A stretch of DNA of 64,000 nucleotides. Source: Triticum aestivum (taxonomy: Eukaryota; Streptophyta; Magnoliopsida; Poales; Poaceae). This document shows, piece by piece, positions 1 to 11,266 of the stretch; the stretch's first letter is position 1, and the number at the start of each line of letters is the position of its first letter. The DNA lies in the NCBI RefSeq assembly GCF_018294505.1, contig NC_057807.1, forward strand, positions 264,721,306 to 264,785,305, written 5' to 3'. The notes under the pieces were generated by a model that did no database searches, was not told the DNA's origin, and saw only the letters and a list, made by a program, of their open reading frames with translations. Made by a program: the position numbers and the translations under genes.

Positions 1-298
1 GCCTAGGCCCCCAGGCATGCCCAGGTGGGTTATGCCCCCCTCGGGGCACCCCTCTGGTACATCTTTGTCTCATCCTGTGTCTTCTGTCCTAGAAAAATTC
101 TCCAAAAAGTTTCGCTGTGTCTGGACCCAGTTTGGTATTGATTTTCTGCGAAGTAAGAAACAAGCAAAAAATAGCAACTGGCACTGGGCACTATGTTAAT
201 AGGTTAGTCCCAAAAATTATATAAAGTTGCTATAAAATGATTGTAAAACATCCAAGAATGATAATATAACAGCACGGAATAATAAAAAATTATAGATA
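1..298 (-). mobile_element. truncated LTR remnant (Athila-type)
   Basis: Read on the minus strand this matches the first ~300 bp of the LTRs of elements B and C: the block around ATTATAGATAC, the 'gttagtcccaaaaa' stretch and the 'tttggtat..ttctgcg' stretch occur in the same order. The terminal bases carrying GACGTATCA are missing, and the sequence switches at about position 298 into the end of element F's 5' LTR. It is therefore a truncated copy joined to F by deletion or illegitimate recombination. The rest of it lies outside the window. Confidence 0.75.
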
Positions 299-388
299 CC
301 TTGCAAAAGCGTCTTCAATATGCAGCTCTATCCTTGGTGGGACCTTCAAGTTCCTCTTGGATAGAATCACATATTAGGCGTGACAAGT

Positions 389-400
389 TGGTATTAGAGC
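389..400 (+). other. primer-binding site of element F
   Basis: TGGTATTAGAGC lies three bases after the end of the 5' LTR (…TGACA at 385). It matches the initiator-Met tRNA PBS consensus TGGTATCAGAGC except for one C-to-T change. Its position fixes the LTR end and the element's plus orientation. Confidence 0.85.
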
Positions 401-2880
401 CTCAACCGACCATAGGAGTCCCCCTTGATTGATTGTAGTTTGGTCGTTGTCGAGTCTAGAATAAAAACTATTTTGGAGTCTAGTTATATCGGAGAGTTGG
501 AATTCTTTTTACTCCTTATCCCCATCGTCGCTGTGGCGACGAATCGTGATGTAGGTGTTTTGATTCTAGTCCTCTTCCCCTTCAAATTTTCTTTAGAATC
601 ACGCGGGTAGTCTTGATCGTTGTGTGTCAATCCTTTTCAACCGGTGCTTTCATCTTCAAGTTATCCTCTTCATCTTTTGTTAGATTGATTCTCAGTTTTC
701 TTCCGGAGTTCATTTCGACATCAGGTTGTTTTTCTTTTCCCACCCTCCCACACTTTTCTTCCCGGAGTCCGAAGTCTCAAATCGGGCAACTAATTCATTC
801 ATGCGAAGCCTCTTCATTCTTTCCTTAATTTTTGGTGAATTCTTGTCTAGTTCATCATTATTCATCTCGTTTTCCTTTTCGATGGATTTTGTTTAAGTTT
901 TCATGTTAATCATATTCGTTTCCTTGGCTCAAGTGTTTCCCCTTGCTCCTTCGCCTCTCGCCATTTAATCAATTCAGAGAGCTGAAGATATCTCAGAAGA
1001 TTCGTGTTTGCATTCAGATTAAATCAAGGCTGTCACCTCATTCAAGTCTTTGAATTGCTCTGGTGCATCATCTCTTCCTCAATCGTTCCAACGATGTTAT
1101 TTTCAGTGAGCCCTAACCCAAAAGTCTTTTCCCAGGATCTTACCTGACTTTTCTAAAAAAAATCCTAGAGTTATTCAGAAATTCTTCCAAAGTTTGACGT
1201 AAGAACGAATTCTCATCGGTCAAATGTCTTCTCCAAGATCGCTTTCTAATTCTTTTCGTCTTTGGTTCAACCTTTATATTCTTCATTATTCCGAAGTATC
1301 TCATAAATTCTTCGTGGTGGCTCTCGTCGTCTTTCTCAACATATGAAGATCGAAGAAGATTTTTCGTCATCCTTCTCTTGTAGATTCGTGGTTCTAGCTT
1401 CATGCCATCCTCACAATTGTTTTCAGCAAGAAATCTTTTCATACCCATCTGAAGCATTTCAGGAGTTGCCCTTGTTTCTAGATCATCCGAAGGCCAACAT
1501 TTCAGAAGACTTCTTCGTTCTAAGTTTTCAGCTTCGTTCTCCAATTATTCCAAATTGATGCCTCTTCGTTCATCTCCATATTCTTCCGGTGCTTCGTTGA
1601 AGTATTCTTTAGTCAGCTCGTGATCTCATCGTTCTCTTGCATCTAAATTCCCTCAAGTATCTTCGTTTGCTTTCTAATTCTTCCTGGTGATTCGTTCTCT
1701 TATCTTCATTTGTTTTCAAATTCTTATGGTGGTTCGTTCAAGATTTCTCCTCCTTTGTATCAATTTATTTGTTATTTCCAAATCCCTCCTCAATCCTTGC
1801 AAGAAGAATAAGTAGCATGCCTATTCATTGCTTTTCATCAAGTTAAGTTGATGAAGGTTAAGCATGACATAATTATTATTCTCGTTTCATCGAAATGATT
1901 TAATTCCTTCTTCCAGAGTTCGTTCATGAAATCAATTTCTCGGTTCTATGTTGATCATCTTTTCTTTTACTGAGTTCCAGCTTTTCTCGATTATCGCATC
2001 ATGAAGCCCAAAATAATCATCACAAGGTTTTATCTTGTTCATTTCACTCTTCACTTCCTTCCTACCATTACTTTTCTTACTGGAGTTCTTCATGGAGGTT
2101 CTACATGGTGGTTCGTTAAGGATCTAATTCTTTTTAATTGTTCATCAAGATTCCTGTTGGAGATCATGCATTCTTCATCTTGCATTTTGAAGTGCAATTC
2201 ATTCTCCCTTATCTTTTGAAGTGAAGTTTTGCATCTCTTCATTCCTCTCAACTAATCAGTTATATGATAGTGGCAGAATTTCACCTCAAGTTTTAAGATG
2301 TTTTCTATAAGCCCACAACAAGCTTATTCGTTTTCATTGTTGATTTTCCAACAACTCCATTCAAGCCTTCTTCGTAAGGATGATTTCAAATTCACTTGTG
2401 TTAGAGGATGTTGGTTCTTCTGCATTCATTCGTTCCGGAGGCATTGTGATGTTGCTCTCTTTGTCTCATCATCCCGTTTTGTCAAGATCATGTTCTTTTC
2501 CTTGATTATCCATCTAACCAGAGTGTTGTGTCCTCTATTCAAGTTCTTTTCATCTTACTCAAGTCTTGCCTCTTGTTCAACCGAAGTGTTGCTCAAATTT
2601 TCCTTTCTCATCTCATTTCAACATGAGTGTTTTCAATTTATTCTCGTTCTTTGAGTTCTTCATTCATGTGAAACCTCTAAGATTCTTGTAATGTTCCTTC
2701 TTCCTCTTTTGTAATGGAATGTTTTCAACTTCATTCATCTCCGGTATATTCTTTCCTTCAAATTGTCTAACCTATCAAGGTTCTTTGGTTTCACTCATTG
2801 GCCAAAGAAGCAATGTTGTTGATCTCTTCCTCTGTGTCCTCCTCTTCTCGTTCTAAGATCTCGGGACGAGATCTTCTATT

Positions 2881-2893
2881 AGTGGGGGAGTGT
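2881..2893 (+). other. polypurine tract of element F
   Basis: AGTGGGGGAGTGT directly precedes the 3' LTR start (TGTGACACCA, 2894). Such a purine tract at this position primes plus-strand DNA synthesis and confirms the LTR boundary. Confidence 0.8.
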
Positions 2894-3728
2894 TGTGACA
2901 CCACGGAACCGATGCTCCAGTTGTCTTCATTTATTTTCATTGACGGCATGTGTTTCATTTGTTTGTTACCATGTTCATGTTGAGTGCTTTGTCATACCTT
3001 TGCTTCTTATACCATGCTCATCTCACTTGTTGTGTTGCATTGTGCCTCTTGTCATTTTGCATTTCATCATGCTCATCATGTGCATTGTGTTAAACATCTT
3101 GTTGTTGTTTGCTCTATGCCCCTTGCATCATCACCTCCTCCTTCGTTCTTCCTTATTCCATTTAATTCACTTGTGACATTTTCCTTATCTTGGAAAAAAG
3201 TTCATTCTTTCCCCACAAATCTTGCCCCCTGCCTTATACCTCTCTTTCAAATTTCATCCATTTTGGTGTTGTTTTGGTTGGGTTAAAAAATGGCCCAAGT
3301 TTGAATTTTATTCAAACTTGTATTATTTTTCTATCTCTAAAGTTGCCTAAACCAATTATTTCAAATAGTGCATAAAACCTACATCTTGGGGATATTCTTA
3401 TATCTCTCATACCCCTCTCCTATCTCCCTGGCATTTTCTTCATGTTCTCTATCGGGAGATCGTTTAAAGAAAAGAAATGTAGAGGGAGAACAGTAGCAGT
3501 CACAGTAGCCCAACCGAAGCCCAGTTACCTGGCTAGCCCGTACCCAGCGCCCGGCCTCCTTCGATCTCCCTCGTGTGGTAATCCACGCTGGACACCCACC
3601 CCGGGCCCGCCTGCAGCGACCGTTCCCTTCCCCTTTTTATTCCTCCTCGGGCCACCTCCCCCTCATAGTAAAAGTAGAGGAGGAGCACACATGGCCACCG
3701 AGGCAGCCAGCCGAGCCGCGTCCCCTCC

Positions 3729-3735
3729 TATAAAT
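3729..3735 (+). promoter_or_regulatory. TATA box of element F LTR
   Basis: TATAAAT sits inside a C-rich promoter-like region and is followed about 60 bp on by a splice-donor-like CAG|GTAAGG (around 3799). The gross layout is that of a plant pol II promoter with a short, GC-rich leader. Because this is the 3' LTR, transcription from it would run outward towards 9596. Confidence 0.5.
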
Positions 3736-4392
3736 CCCGCAGCCTCCGCCCTAGGGTTCCTCCTCCTCCCTCCTTTCCCCTTCGTGCCGCCGCCGCAGGT
3801 AAGGGGACACCAACGCACCTGCTTCCGCGCCTCCAAGAGTCATGGCCGATGTGGCCATGAGCTCGTCGCCAGCCTAGTCCTTTGCTGGCCTCCCTTCTGC
3901 GTCCCCGAACACCACCATGCTGGCTCGGATCCATTATGACGTCAAGCCGCGCCCAAGGATCGCCAATCCGGCTACCTTCCCATCGTTCTCTTCCCCCCCT
4001 GCTTCACGGATAGCATCTTCACCAAGTTCAGAGCTCGCTCCGGTCGCCTCTGGCGCGTGTCCATCAACCTCTCCTTGTATCTTTGTTTCTTAGCGTGATG
4101 TTTAGACCCCGGTAGGATTCGCCAGATCCGTGTCTTGTTGTGCTCTCGATGTTCCTGCGAAGTCTGTAGCTTTTGGTGTGGTTGCCGTAGTATGTTCGTG
4201 CGATCCTCCGCTCTAGAGCCCCGCTCGCTCCAGCGTTTGCTCACGCGTGCCCCTGTACCCACGCCATGATGCCCAGTTCGCGCCGTGTGTGTGCCCCGCG
4301 CTCTTTGTTAGTAGTAGCTACGCCTCATCATGGCTGGAGTCGAGCTTCTGCTTGAGCAACGCTCCGACTTGCTCCACCTTGATCTGCGTGCC

Positions 4393-5973
4393 TGCTGCCT
4401 CTTGAGCATGCGTTGGTTTTCCCTTGAATAGGAAAGGGCGATGCATCAAAGTAGCGTCAGTATTTCCCTCAGTTTTGAGAACCAAGGTCTCAATCCAGTA
4501 GGATACGACACACAAGTCACCTAGTACCTGCACAAACAATGAAGAACCTTGCAACCAACGCGATAAAGGGGTTGTCAATCCCTTCACGGCCAATCGCAAA
4601 AGTGAGATCTAATAGAGATAGTAAAGTAAATATTTTTGGTATTTTTGTTGTATAGATTGGAATGTAAAGATTGCAAAATAGTAAATGAGATGTGATGTAA
4701 ATAAAAGAGATGTAATATAATAGAAAAGAGACCCGTGGGGGGCATAGGTTTTACTAGTGGCTTCTCTCAAGATAGCATGTATTACGGTGGGTGAACAAAT
4801 TACTGCCGAGCAATTGATAGAAAAGCGAATAATTATGAGATTATATAGACATGATCATGTATATAGGCATCACGTCCGTGTCTAGTAGACCGAAACGATT
4901 CTGCATCTACTACTATTACTCCACACATCGATCGCTATCCAGCATGCATCTAGAGTATTAAGTTCATAAGAACGGAGTAATGCATTAAGCAAGATGACAT
5001 GATGTAGAGGGATAAACTCAAACAATATGATATAAACCCCATCTTTTTATCCTCGATGGCAACAATACAATACGTGCCTTGCTGCCCCTACTGTCACTGG
5101 GAAAGGACACGGCAAGATTGAACCCAAAGCTAAGCACTTCTCCCATTGCAAGAAAGATCAATCTAGTAGGCCAAACTAAACCGATAATTCAAAGAGACTT
5201 GCAAAGATATCAAATCATGCATATAAGAATTCAGAGAAGAACCACAACTCATAGATAATCAACTTCATAAATCCACAACTCATCGGATCTCGGCAAACAC
5301 ACCGCAAAAGAATATTACATCGAATAGATCTCCAAGAACATCGAGGAGAACATGGTATTGAGAATCAAAGAGAGAGAAGAAGTCATCTACCTAATAACTA
5401 TGGACCCGAAGGTCTATGGTAAACTACTCATGCTTCATCTGAGAGGCAATGATGTTGATGTAGAAGCCCTCCGTGATCGATTCCCCCTCCAACAGATCAC
5501 CGAAAAGGCCCCAAGATGGGATCTCATGGGTACAGAAGGTTGCGGCGGTGGAAAAGTGTTTTTGTGGATCCCCTGATGTTTCTAGGGTATAAGAGTATAT
5601 ATAGGCGAAAGAAGTAGGTCGGTGGAGCTACGAGGGGCCCACGAGGGTGGGGGAGCGCCTACCCCCCTGGGCGCGCCCTCCTGCCTCATGGCCTCCTTGT
5701 AGAGTCCCAGACTTCAACTCAAAGTCTTCTGGATTGCTTTTGGTCCAAGAAAGATCCTCGCGAAGGTTTCATTCCGTTTGGACTCCGTTTGGTATTCCTT
5801 TTCTGTAAAACACTGAAATAGGCAAAAAAACAGACACTAGCACTAGGCCTCCGGTTAATAGGTTAGTCCCAAAAAAAATATAAAAGAGCATATTAAATCC
5901 CATTGAAAATCCAAAACAGATAATATAATAGCATGGAAAAATCAAAAATTATAGATACGTTGGAGACGTATCA
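4393..5973 (-). mobile_element. solo LTR (B-type Athila family), TSD GTGCC
   Basis: On the minus strand it begins TGATACGTCTCCAACG and ends GAGGCAGCA, like the LTRs of element B, and at 1581 bp it is close to B's 1549-1554 bp. It is flanked by perfect 5-bp duplications GTGCC (4388-4392 and 5974-5978), and no internal domain is present. This is the expected product of recombination between the two LTRs of one inserted element. It interrupts the 3' LTR of F and so is younger than F. Confidence 0.92.
5596..5603 (-). promoter_or_regulatory. TATA box of the solo LTR
   Basis: TATATATA on the minus strand, at the same LTR position as in element B (25688-25695, 57246-57253). The GC-rich hairpin at 5632-5697 lies just upstream of it in LTR orientation. 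Confidence 0.6.
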
Positions 5974-6145
5974 GTGCCAGACACACCCTCGTAGGATACC
6001 GCACGCCCGCTGCCGCCTCTAGGGTCCTGCCATCGCCGTCGTTGCTCGTTGGCATCGTCCGAGTCTTCTCTGATGCAGGGAAGAAGAGGACCCGTACCAG
6101 CCTCATTATACTTCAAGTGAGCCCGAGCCACATCCTGTCAAGCCA

Positions 6146-6236
6146 CCATGCCTAGCTCAGTTGGTCAAACCCCTGTCCCATAGACAGTAGACCTGGGTTC
6201 AAATCCCCCCAAGCGCAAGTGAACCCCCCTTTTTTT
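6146..6236 (+). tRNA. tRNA-like pol III module (pseudogene or SINE head)
   Basis: A perfect A box TAGCTCAGTTGG (6153-6164, consensus TRGCNNAGYNGG) and a perfect B box GGTTCAAATCC (6196-6206, consensus GGTTCRANYCC) lie 31 bp apart, as in a tRNA gene. A CTGT/ACAG anticodon-type stem encloses the loop CCCATAG, and a T7 run (6230-6236) follows as a pol III terminator. The acceptor stem does not pair (CCATGCC against the expected 3' strand) and the T stem is weak, so it should not yield a functional tRNA. It is either a tRNA pseudogene or the promoter head of a SINE-like sequence inside F's LTR. Confidence 0.55.
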
Positions 6237-9200
6237 ATTCTTTTTGAGTCACTGCCATGCGGCCCCCACCTGTCATCCTCACAAGGCCCTTTTCTCTTTC
6301 TTTTAATTATCAGCCCCGTGAGATTCCATTTCTGGAAAGTGCCCGTTTTCCAAATCTGGCATATGTCCAGATCTGTACATTCCTTTTCGGGCAGTTTCCT
6401 ATTCTGTCATTTTCCTTTTCTAGTAGTAATTCACTTGTTGCATTTGCGTGCATTTTCATACAGTACCATATACATATTATATATCACTTTGCATTAGAAA
6501 AACACCACCAATCCATCTATGATATCCATTTCATTAGGCAAGTTTGTAAACATGTCATATATGCAGCATATGCCATTTTGTCATTTTTGTGTATTTAAAT
6601 TCAAATGTGCTATGTGGTAGTCTTGCACATGTTTAGGTTCACCATCATGTCTACTTGCCGCTAATTTTTATTCCATGCCATGGTATGTTTTGTAGTGAGT
6701 GAAACAAGCTTGCAAACATGCCTACTCAAATATGTTAATGCCATGCTTTGTTATTTCACCAAGTCTGGAACTTCTTATATAACTTGTCATTATGCATTGA
6801 TGCTATCATCATATCTAAGGTTCAGTGAGGATTTTTGTCAAGGGTGTTTAGTAAATGGTTGCCATGCTATTTGTTGTCATGAATAGTTCATGTAGAATAT
6901 AGTTTTGTTGCCTCTAAGTATGCATCATGAATCTGTTTACTGCCAAACTCTGTTTTTCTCTAGGTCTGAGAATCTGTTATAACTTGCAAACTTGTCTTGA
7001 TGAATGCCATTGATCTGGAGGTTGTTTGAACATGTTTAGTAAGCATGATTTGCCATGTATAACCTGTACTTTCATGCCATGCTTTTGTTTGCCATGATCT
7101 TGCACGGTAATGTCTTTCTTGCATGCCTCCAACATGTCATCATGTTAACACTGCTCACATGTATGCCCAGTTTTTCAGTCCTAATTAGTGTTATAAAGTT
7201 GCTTTTTGCATTGATCATATTGGTTTAATATTGATGCCTATGAACAGGAACCTTATAGATATTTGAAGCATGTAATATATTATTCAAGTGCATGTCATGT
7301 TTGTGCCAATCTTGTTCTTGTAGCTTGTTGTTATGATGCTTGCAAGATGCCTAGTTGCTGTTTTGGGCAGATTGTGTCTTAAACTTGTTTCGTGTGTATG
7401 TGTTGAACCATGGCTCCGTTTGGAGCACGATCTATATGAAACTTGCTTGGTTTTACATGTACTTTCATCATGTCATGTTGCATCCTTGATTTGAGTATAT
7501 GTGATTGATGTTTGAATGCATTTTGCATCAATGCCATGTTTAACTTGTTTTGCTCATATCCTCTAGGTCGTAGCTCCGAATTAAATGAACCTTATATGTA
7601 AATTGACTAGAAAACCACATAGATCATCATGGTGAGTCTTAACTTGTTGTTTAACAACTTGAACATAACGTGTTATTCAGATATGGTCCAATTTCGAAAT
7701 TTGCATATTGGGAGTTTCCGGAATTGTTATATGTTGTTTCCGACCTCATTTAAACCTGCTTTGATGTGGGGTTCTTGTGTGCATCATCTCTTGCCATGAG
7801 TAGCATCATGTAGCCTTGTCATGCATCATATTTTTTTGCGCTGCAGGCCATGTTTACGTGTTGTGTGTTTACTATGTTGTTTGCTTCTGTTCGGTTGTGC
7901 TTATTCTCAATAGTTCCGGTTTTGTTGCGAATTGTGAGGATCCATTCGACTATGTTGCTTCATCTACTTCATGGACTCGGTCTTCTTCCTAGCGGGATTT
8001 CAGGCAAGATGATCGTTATCTTGGATACCACTACTAGATTAGCTTTGCGAGTTGTCTCGATGCTATCGCTATGTCGTGCTACCTACCACTTGTTTATCAA
8101 GCCTCCCAAATTGCCATGATAAGCCTCTAACCTTTCCACCATCCCAGCAAACCGTTGTTTCTCTATATGTTACCGCTTGCTCAGCTCCTCTTATAGCGTT
8201 GCTAGTTGCAGGTGCAGTTGCAGGTTGTTCCATGTTGGGATATGGATATCATGGGATATCACAATATCTCTTATTTAATTGATGCATCTATATACTTGGT
8301 AAAGGGTGCAAGGCTCGGCCTTTTGCCTAGTGTTTTGTTCCACTCTTGCCGCCCTAGTTTCCGTCATACCGGTGTTATGTTCCTTGATTTTGTGTTCCTA
8401 ACACAGTCGAGATTTATGGGCCCCCCTTGATAGTTCGCTTTGAATAAAACTCTTCCAGCAAGGCCCAACTTTGGTTTTAAATTTTCCAACATAATAATAC
8501 TCACACTTAATTAATTTGCATAGGGGGTCGCGTCCCCAAGGATTCTTAATTCCACATAATACAGGGGGCTAGTGATGTTGGTGCAGGTCCAAACTAGAGC
8601 ACTGTGCGGGGCCGCCCCTGGGCAACTTGGGGTATTTGGCACCTGTATGCATCGCTTATCCGACCATGGTCTGAGACGAAATGTGCGCGGCTCCTATCAT
8701 GGTGTCGGCACATCAGGAGGTCTTGCTGGTTTTGTTTTACTATTGTCGAAATGTCTTGTGAACCAGGATTCCGAGCTTGATCGGGTTGTCCTAGAATTGA
8801 GAAGTTTCCTCCGTGGATCATGAGAGTTTATGATGGACTAAGTTGGGACACCCCTGCAGGGTTTAATCTTTCCGAAAGCCATGCCTGCAGTTATGTGGCA
8901 GATTGGAATTTTAAATATCCGGTTGTAGAGAACTTGACATCAGACCCGAAATAAAATACACCAACCGAGTGTGTAACCATGATCATGTCTTTTCGACGAA
9001 GTTCGGTAAGAGAACACTGTGGGGTTATGTTTGAACGTAAGTAGTTCAGGATCATTCCTTAATCATTACTAGTTTACGAACGTTTGTGTAGTTTCTCATC
9101 TTATTCTTGTACTCGTATGTTAGCCACCATATAATGCTTAGTGCTGCTGCAACCTCACCACTTATCCTTTCCATACCCATGAAGCTTTGGTAGTATTGAT

Positions 9201-9595
9201 ACCCATGGTAATGGGATTGCTGTGGCTCACAGATTACTAAAACAATAGTTGCAGGTACAGGTAATGCGATGATCTGACGTGAGAGCGATGCTTGCTTGTT
9301 TTCGAGTTCTTCTAATTCTTTGATGAGGGGATAGGTTCTTGGTCGGTAGCCTGGTCTAGTAGGGTGGATGCCATTTGTCATTTTCATTTGATTTCCTCCA
9401 TAGTCGGATGCTGCTCTTTCTGTATGGTGTTTGATGTATTCATGTGGCAACTGTATGCCTTTGTATGTATCCCCAGCTATTTGTAATGGTATGATGTAAT
9501 GATATCCACCTTGCAAAAGCGTCTTCAATACGTGGCTTTATCCTTGGTGGGACCTTCGAGTTACTCTCAGATAGGATCGCATATTGGGCATGAAA

Positions 9596-9738
9596 CCTAG
9601 CCACTGATTCTGTCCGGCCAAAGCAGAGGAAGCCGAGGGCGCTGATGCCAAGGCCCCGAGCATGATGAATGCCCATTGAAAGGCCTACGTTAATCGTCGG
9701 GAGGCGGTCATCGTTGATCACCGGCACAGGCCCATCAT
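9596..9738. other. unassigned spacer between elements F and A
   Basis: 143 bp of moderately GC-rich sequence that I cannot place in any element of the window. It ends in ATCAT (9734-9738), the presumed target-site copy of element A; the other copy would lie beyond the window. It may be a trace of pre-insertion DNA or a fragment of another repeat. Confidence 0.4.
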
Positions 9739-11251
9739 TGATGACCAACAAGTATAGGGGATCTATCGTAGTACTTTCGATAAGTAAGAGTGTTGAACCC
9801 AACGAGGAGCAGAAGGAAATGACAAGCGGTTTTCAGCAAGGTCTTCTATGCAAGCACTGAAATTATTGGTAACAGATAGTTTTGTGATAAGATAAATCAT
9901 AACAGCTAACAAGTAAATAAAGTAATTAAGGTGCAGCAAGGTGGCCCAATCCTTTTTGTAGCAAAGGACAAGCCTAGAAGAACTCTTATATAAAGCAAAG
10001 TGCTCCCGAGGACGCATGGGAATTGTTGTCAGGTTAGTTTTCATCATGCTCATATGATTCGCATCCATTACTTTGAGGGTGGACCGGTGCTTGGGTGTTG
10101 CCCTTCCTTGGACAAGCCTCCCACTTATGATTAAACCCTCTCGCAAGCATCTGCAACTACGAAAAAAGTATTAAGGTAGACCTAACCATAGCATGAAACA
10201 TATGGATCCAAATCAACCCCTTACGAAGCAATGCATAAACTAGGGTTTAAGCTTCTGTCACTCTAGCAACCCATCATCTACTTATTACTTCCCAATGCCT
10301 TCCCCTAGGCCCAAATAATGGTGAAGTGTCATGTAGTCGACATTCACATAACACCACTAGAGGAGAGACAACATACATCTCATCAAAATATCGAACAAAT
10401 ACCAAATTCACATGATTACTTATAACAAGACTTCTCCCATGTCCTCAGGAACAAACGTAACTACTCAGAAAACATACTTTTGATCAAGATCAGATGAGTA
10501 TTAATTATCATTAAGGATCTGAAAATATAATCTTCCACCGGATAAACCAACTAGCATCAACCACAAGGAGTAATCGACACTACTAGCAACCCACATGTAC
10601 CAATCTGAGGTTTTGCGGCCAGGATCGAATACAAGAGATGAACTAGGGTTTGAGAGGAGATGGTGCTGGTGAAGATGTTGATGGAGATTGGCCCCCTCTC
10701 GATGAGAGGGTTGATGGTGATGACGATGGCGACGATTTCCCCCTCCCAGAGGGATGTTTCCCCGGCAGAACAGCTCCGCCGGAGCCCTAGATTGGTTCTA
10801 CCCAGGTTCCGCCTCGAGACGGCGGTGCTTCATCCCGAAAGCTTCTGTATGATTTTTTTGCAGGTCAAAACACACCATATAGCCAAAGATGGGCACCGGA
10901 GGCCTGCCAGGGGGCCCACAAGGTCGGGGGGTCGTGCCCAGGGGGGTAGGGCACGCCGTCCACCCTTGTGGCTGGCTGGTGGCCCCCCTCCGGTACTTTC
11001 TTCGCCCAATAGTTTGTATACATTCCAAAAACAAGCTCCATGAAGTTTCATGACTTTTGGAGTTGTATAGAATAGGTCTCTAATATTTGCTCCTTTTCCA
11101 GTCCAGAATTCCAGCTGCCGGCATTCTCCCTCTTCATGTAAACCTTATAAAATTAGAGAGAATAGGAATAAGTATTGTGATATAACGTGTAATAACAACC
11201 CATAATGCATTAAATATCAATATAAAAGCATGATGCAAAATGGACGTATCA
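9739..11251 (-). mobile_element. 3' LTR of element A
   Basis: 1513 bp. In element orientation it starts TGATACGTCC and ends ..GTCATCA. It carries a GC-rich imperfect hairpin at about 10908-10986. The PPT abuts it at 11252. Its partner at 62618 onward shares the same landmarks. Confidence 0.9.
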
Positions 11252-11266
11252 ACTCCCCCAAACTTA
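11252..11266 (-). other. polypurine tract of element A
   Basis: On the minus strand TAAGTTTGGGGGAGT immediately precedes the LTR start TGATACG. It sets the 3' LTR boundary and confirms minus orientation. Confidence 0.85.

Larger units (their letters stand above)
386..2893 (+). mobile_element. non-coding internal domain of element F
   Basis: About 2.5 kb of pyrimidine-rich sequence without any recognisable gag, protease, RT or integrase motif; the longest open frames are about 130 codons and resemble nothing I know. The 12-mer TGGTGGTTCGTT recurs (1727-1738 and 2106-2117 exact; 1685-1696 with one change). The domain ends in an inverted GAAGATCTCGGGACGAGATC-type motif and then the PPT. It would need proteins supplied by another element. 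Confidence 0.7.
299..9595 (+). mobile_element. Element F: LARD-like LTR retrotransposon (5' truncated)
   Basis: Two copies of one LTR terminus bracket the element: 299-385 and ~9509-9595 align (CCTTGCAAAAGCGTCTTCAAT, then the GGTGGGACCTTC block), with substitutions. Between them are a PBS (389-400), a 2.5-kb internal domain without gag or pol, a PPT (2881-2893) and a 3' LTR beginning TGTGACACCA at 2894. A non-coding internal domain with LTRs near 5 kb fits large retrotransposon derivatives (LARDs; the Triticeae Sukkula type is the closest I recall). The 5' LTR survives only as its last 87 bp. A solo LTR interrupts the 3' LTR. The family name is inference; the structure is visible. Confidence 0.75.
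2894..9595 (+). mobile_element. 3' LTR of element F (interrupted)
   Basis: Starts TGTGACACCA after the PPT and ends near the TGAAA at 9591-9595, which corresponds to TGACA at the end of the 5' copy. Without the inserted solo LTR and its duplicated target site it is about 5.1 kb, far longer than an ordinary gypsy LTR. It holds a promoter-like GC-rich block (about 3450-4320), a tRNA-like module (6146-6236) and then about 3 kb of AT-rich sequence with no gene that I can recognise. Confidence 0.7.

Noticed and set aside
3442..3939. Host gene starting in the GC-rich region at 3.4-3.9 kb
   Set aside because: It lies wholly inside the LARD LTR, and the reading frame has no recognisable domain or downstream exons.
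6146..6236. Functional tRNA-Met(CAT) or tRNA-Gly(CCC) gene
   Set aside because: The acceptor stem does not pair and the T stem is weak; only the pol III promoter boxes are kept.
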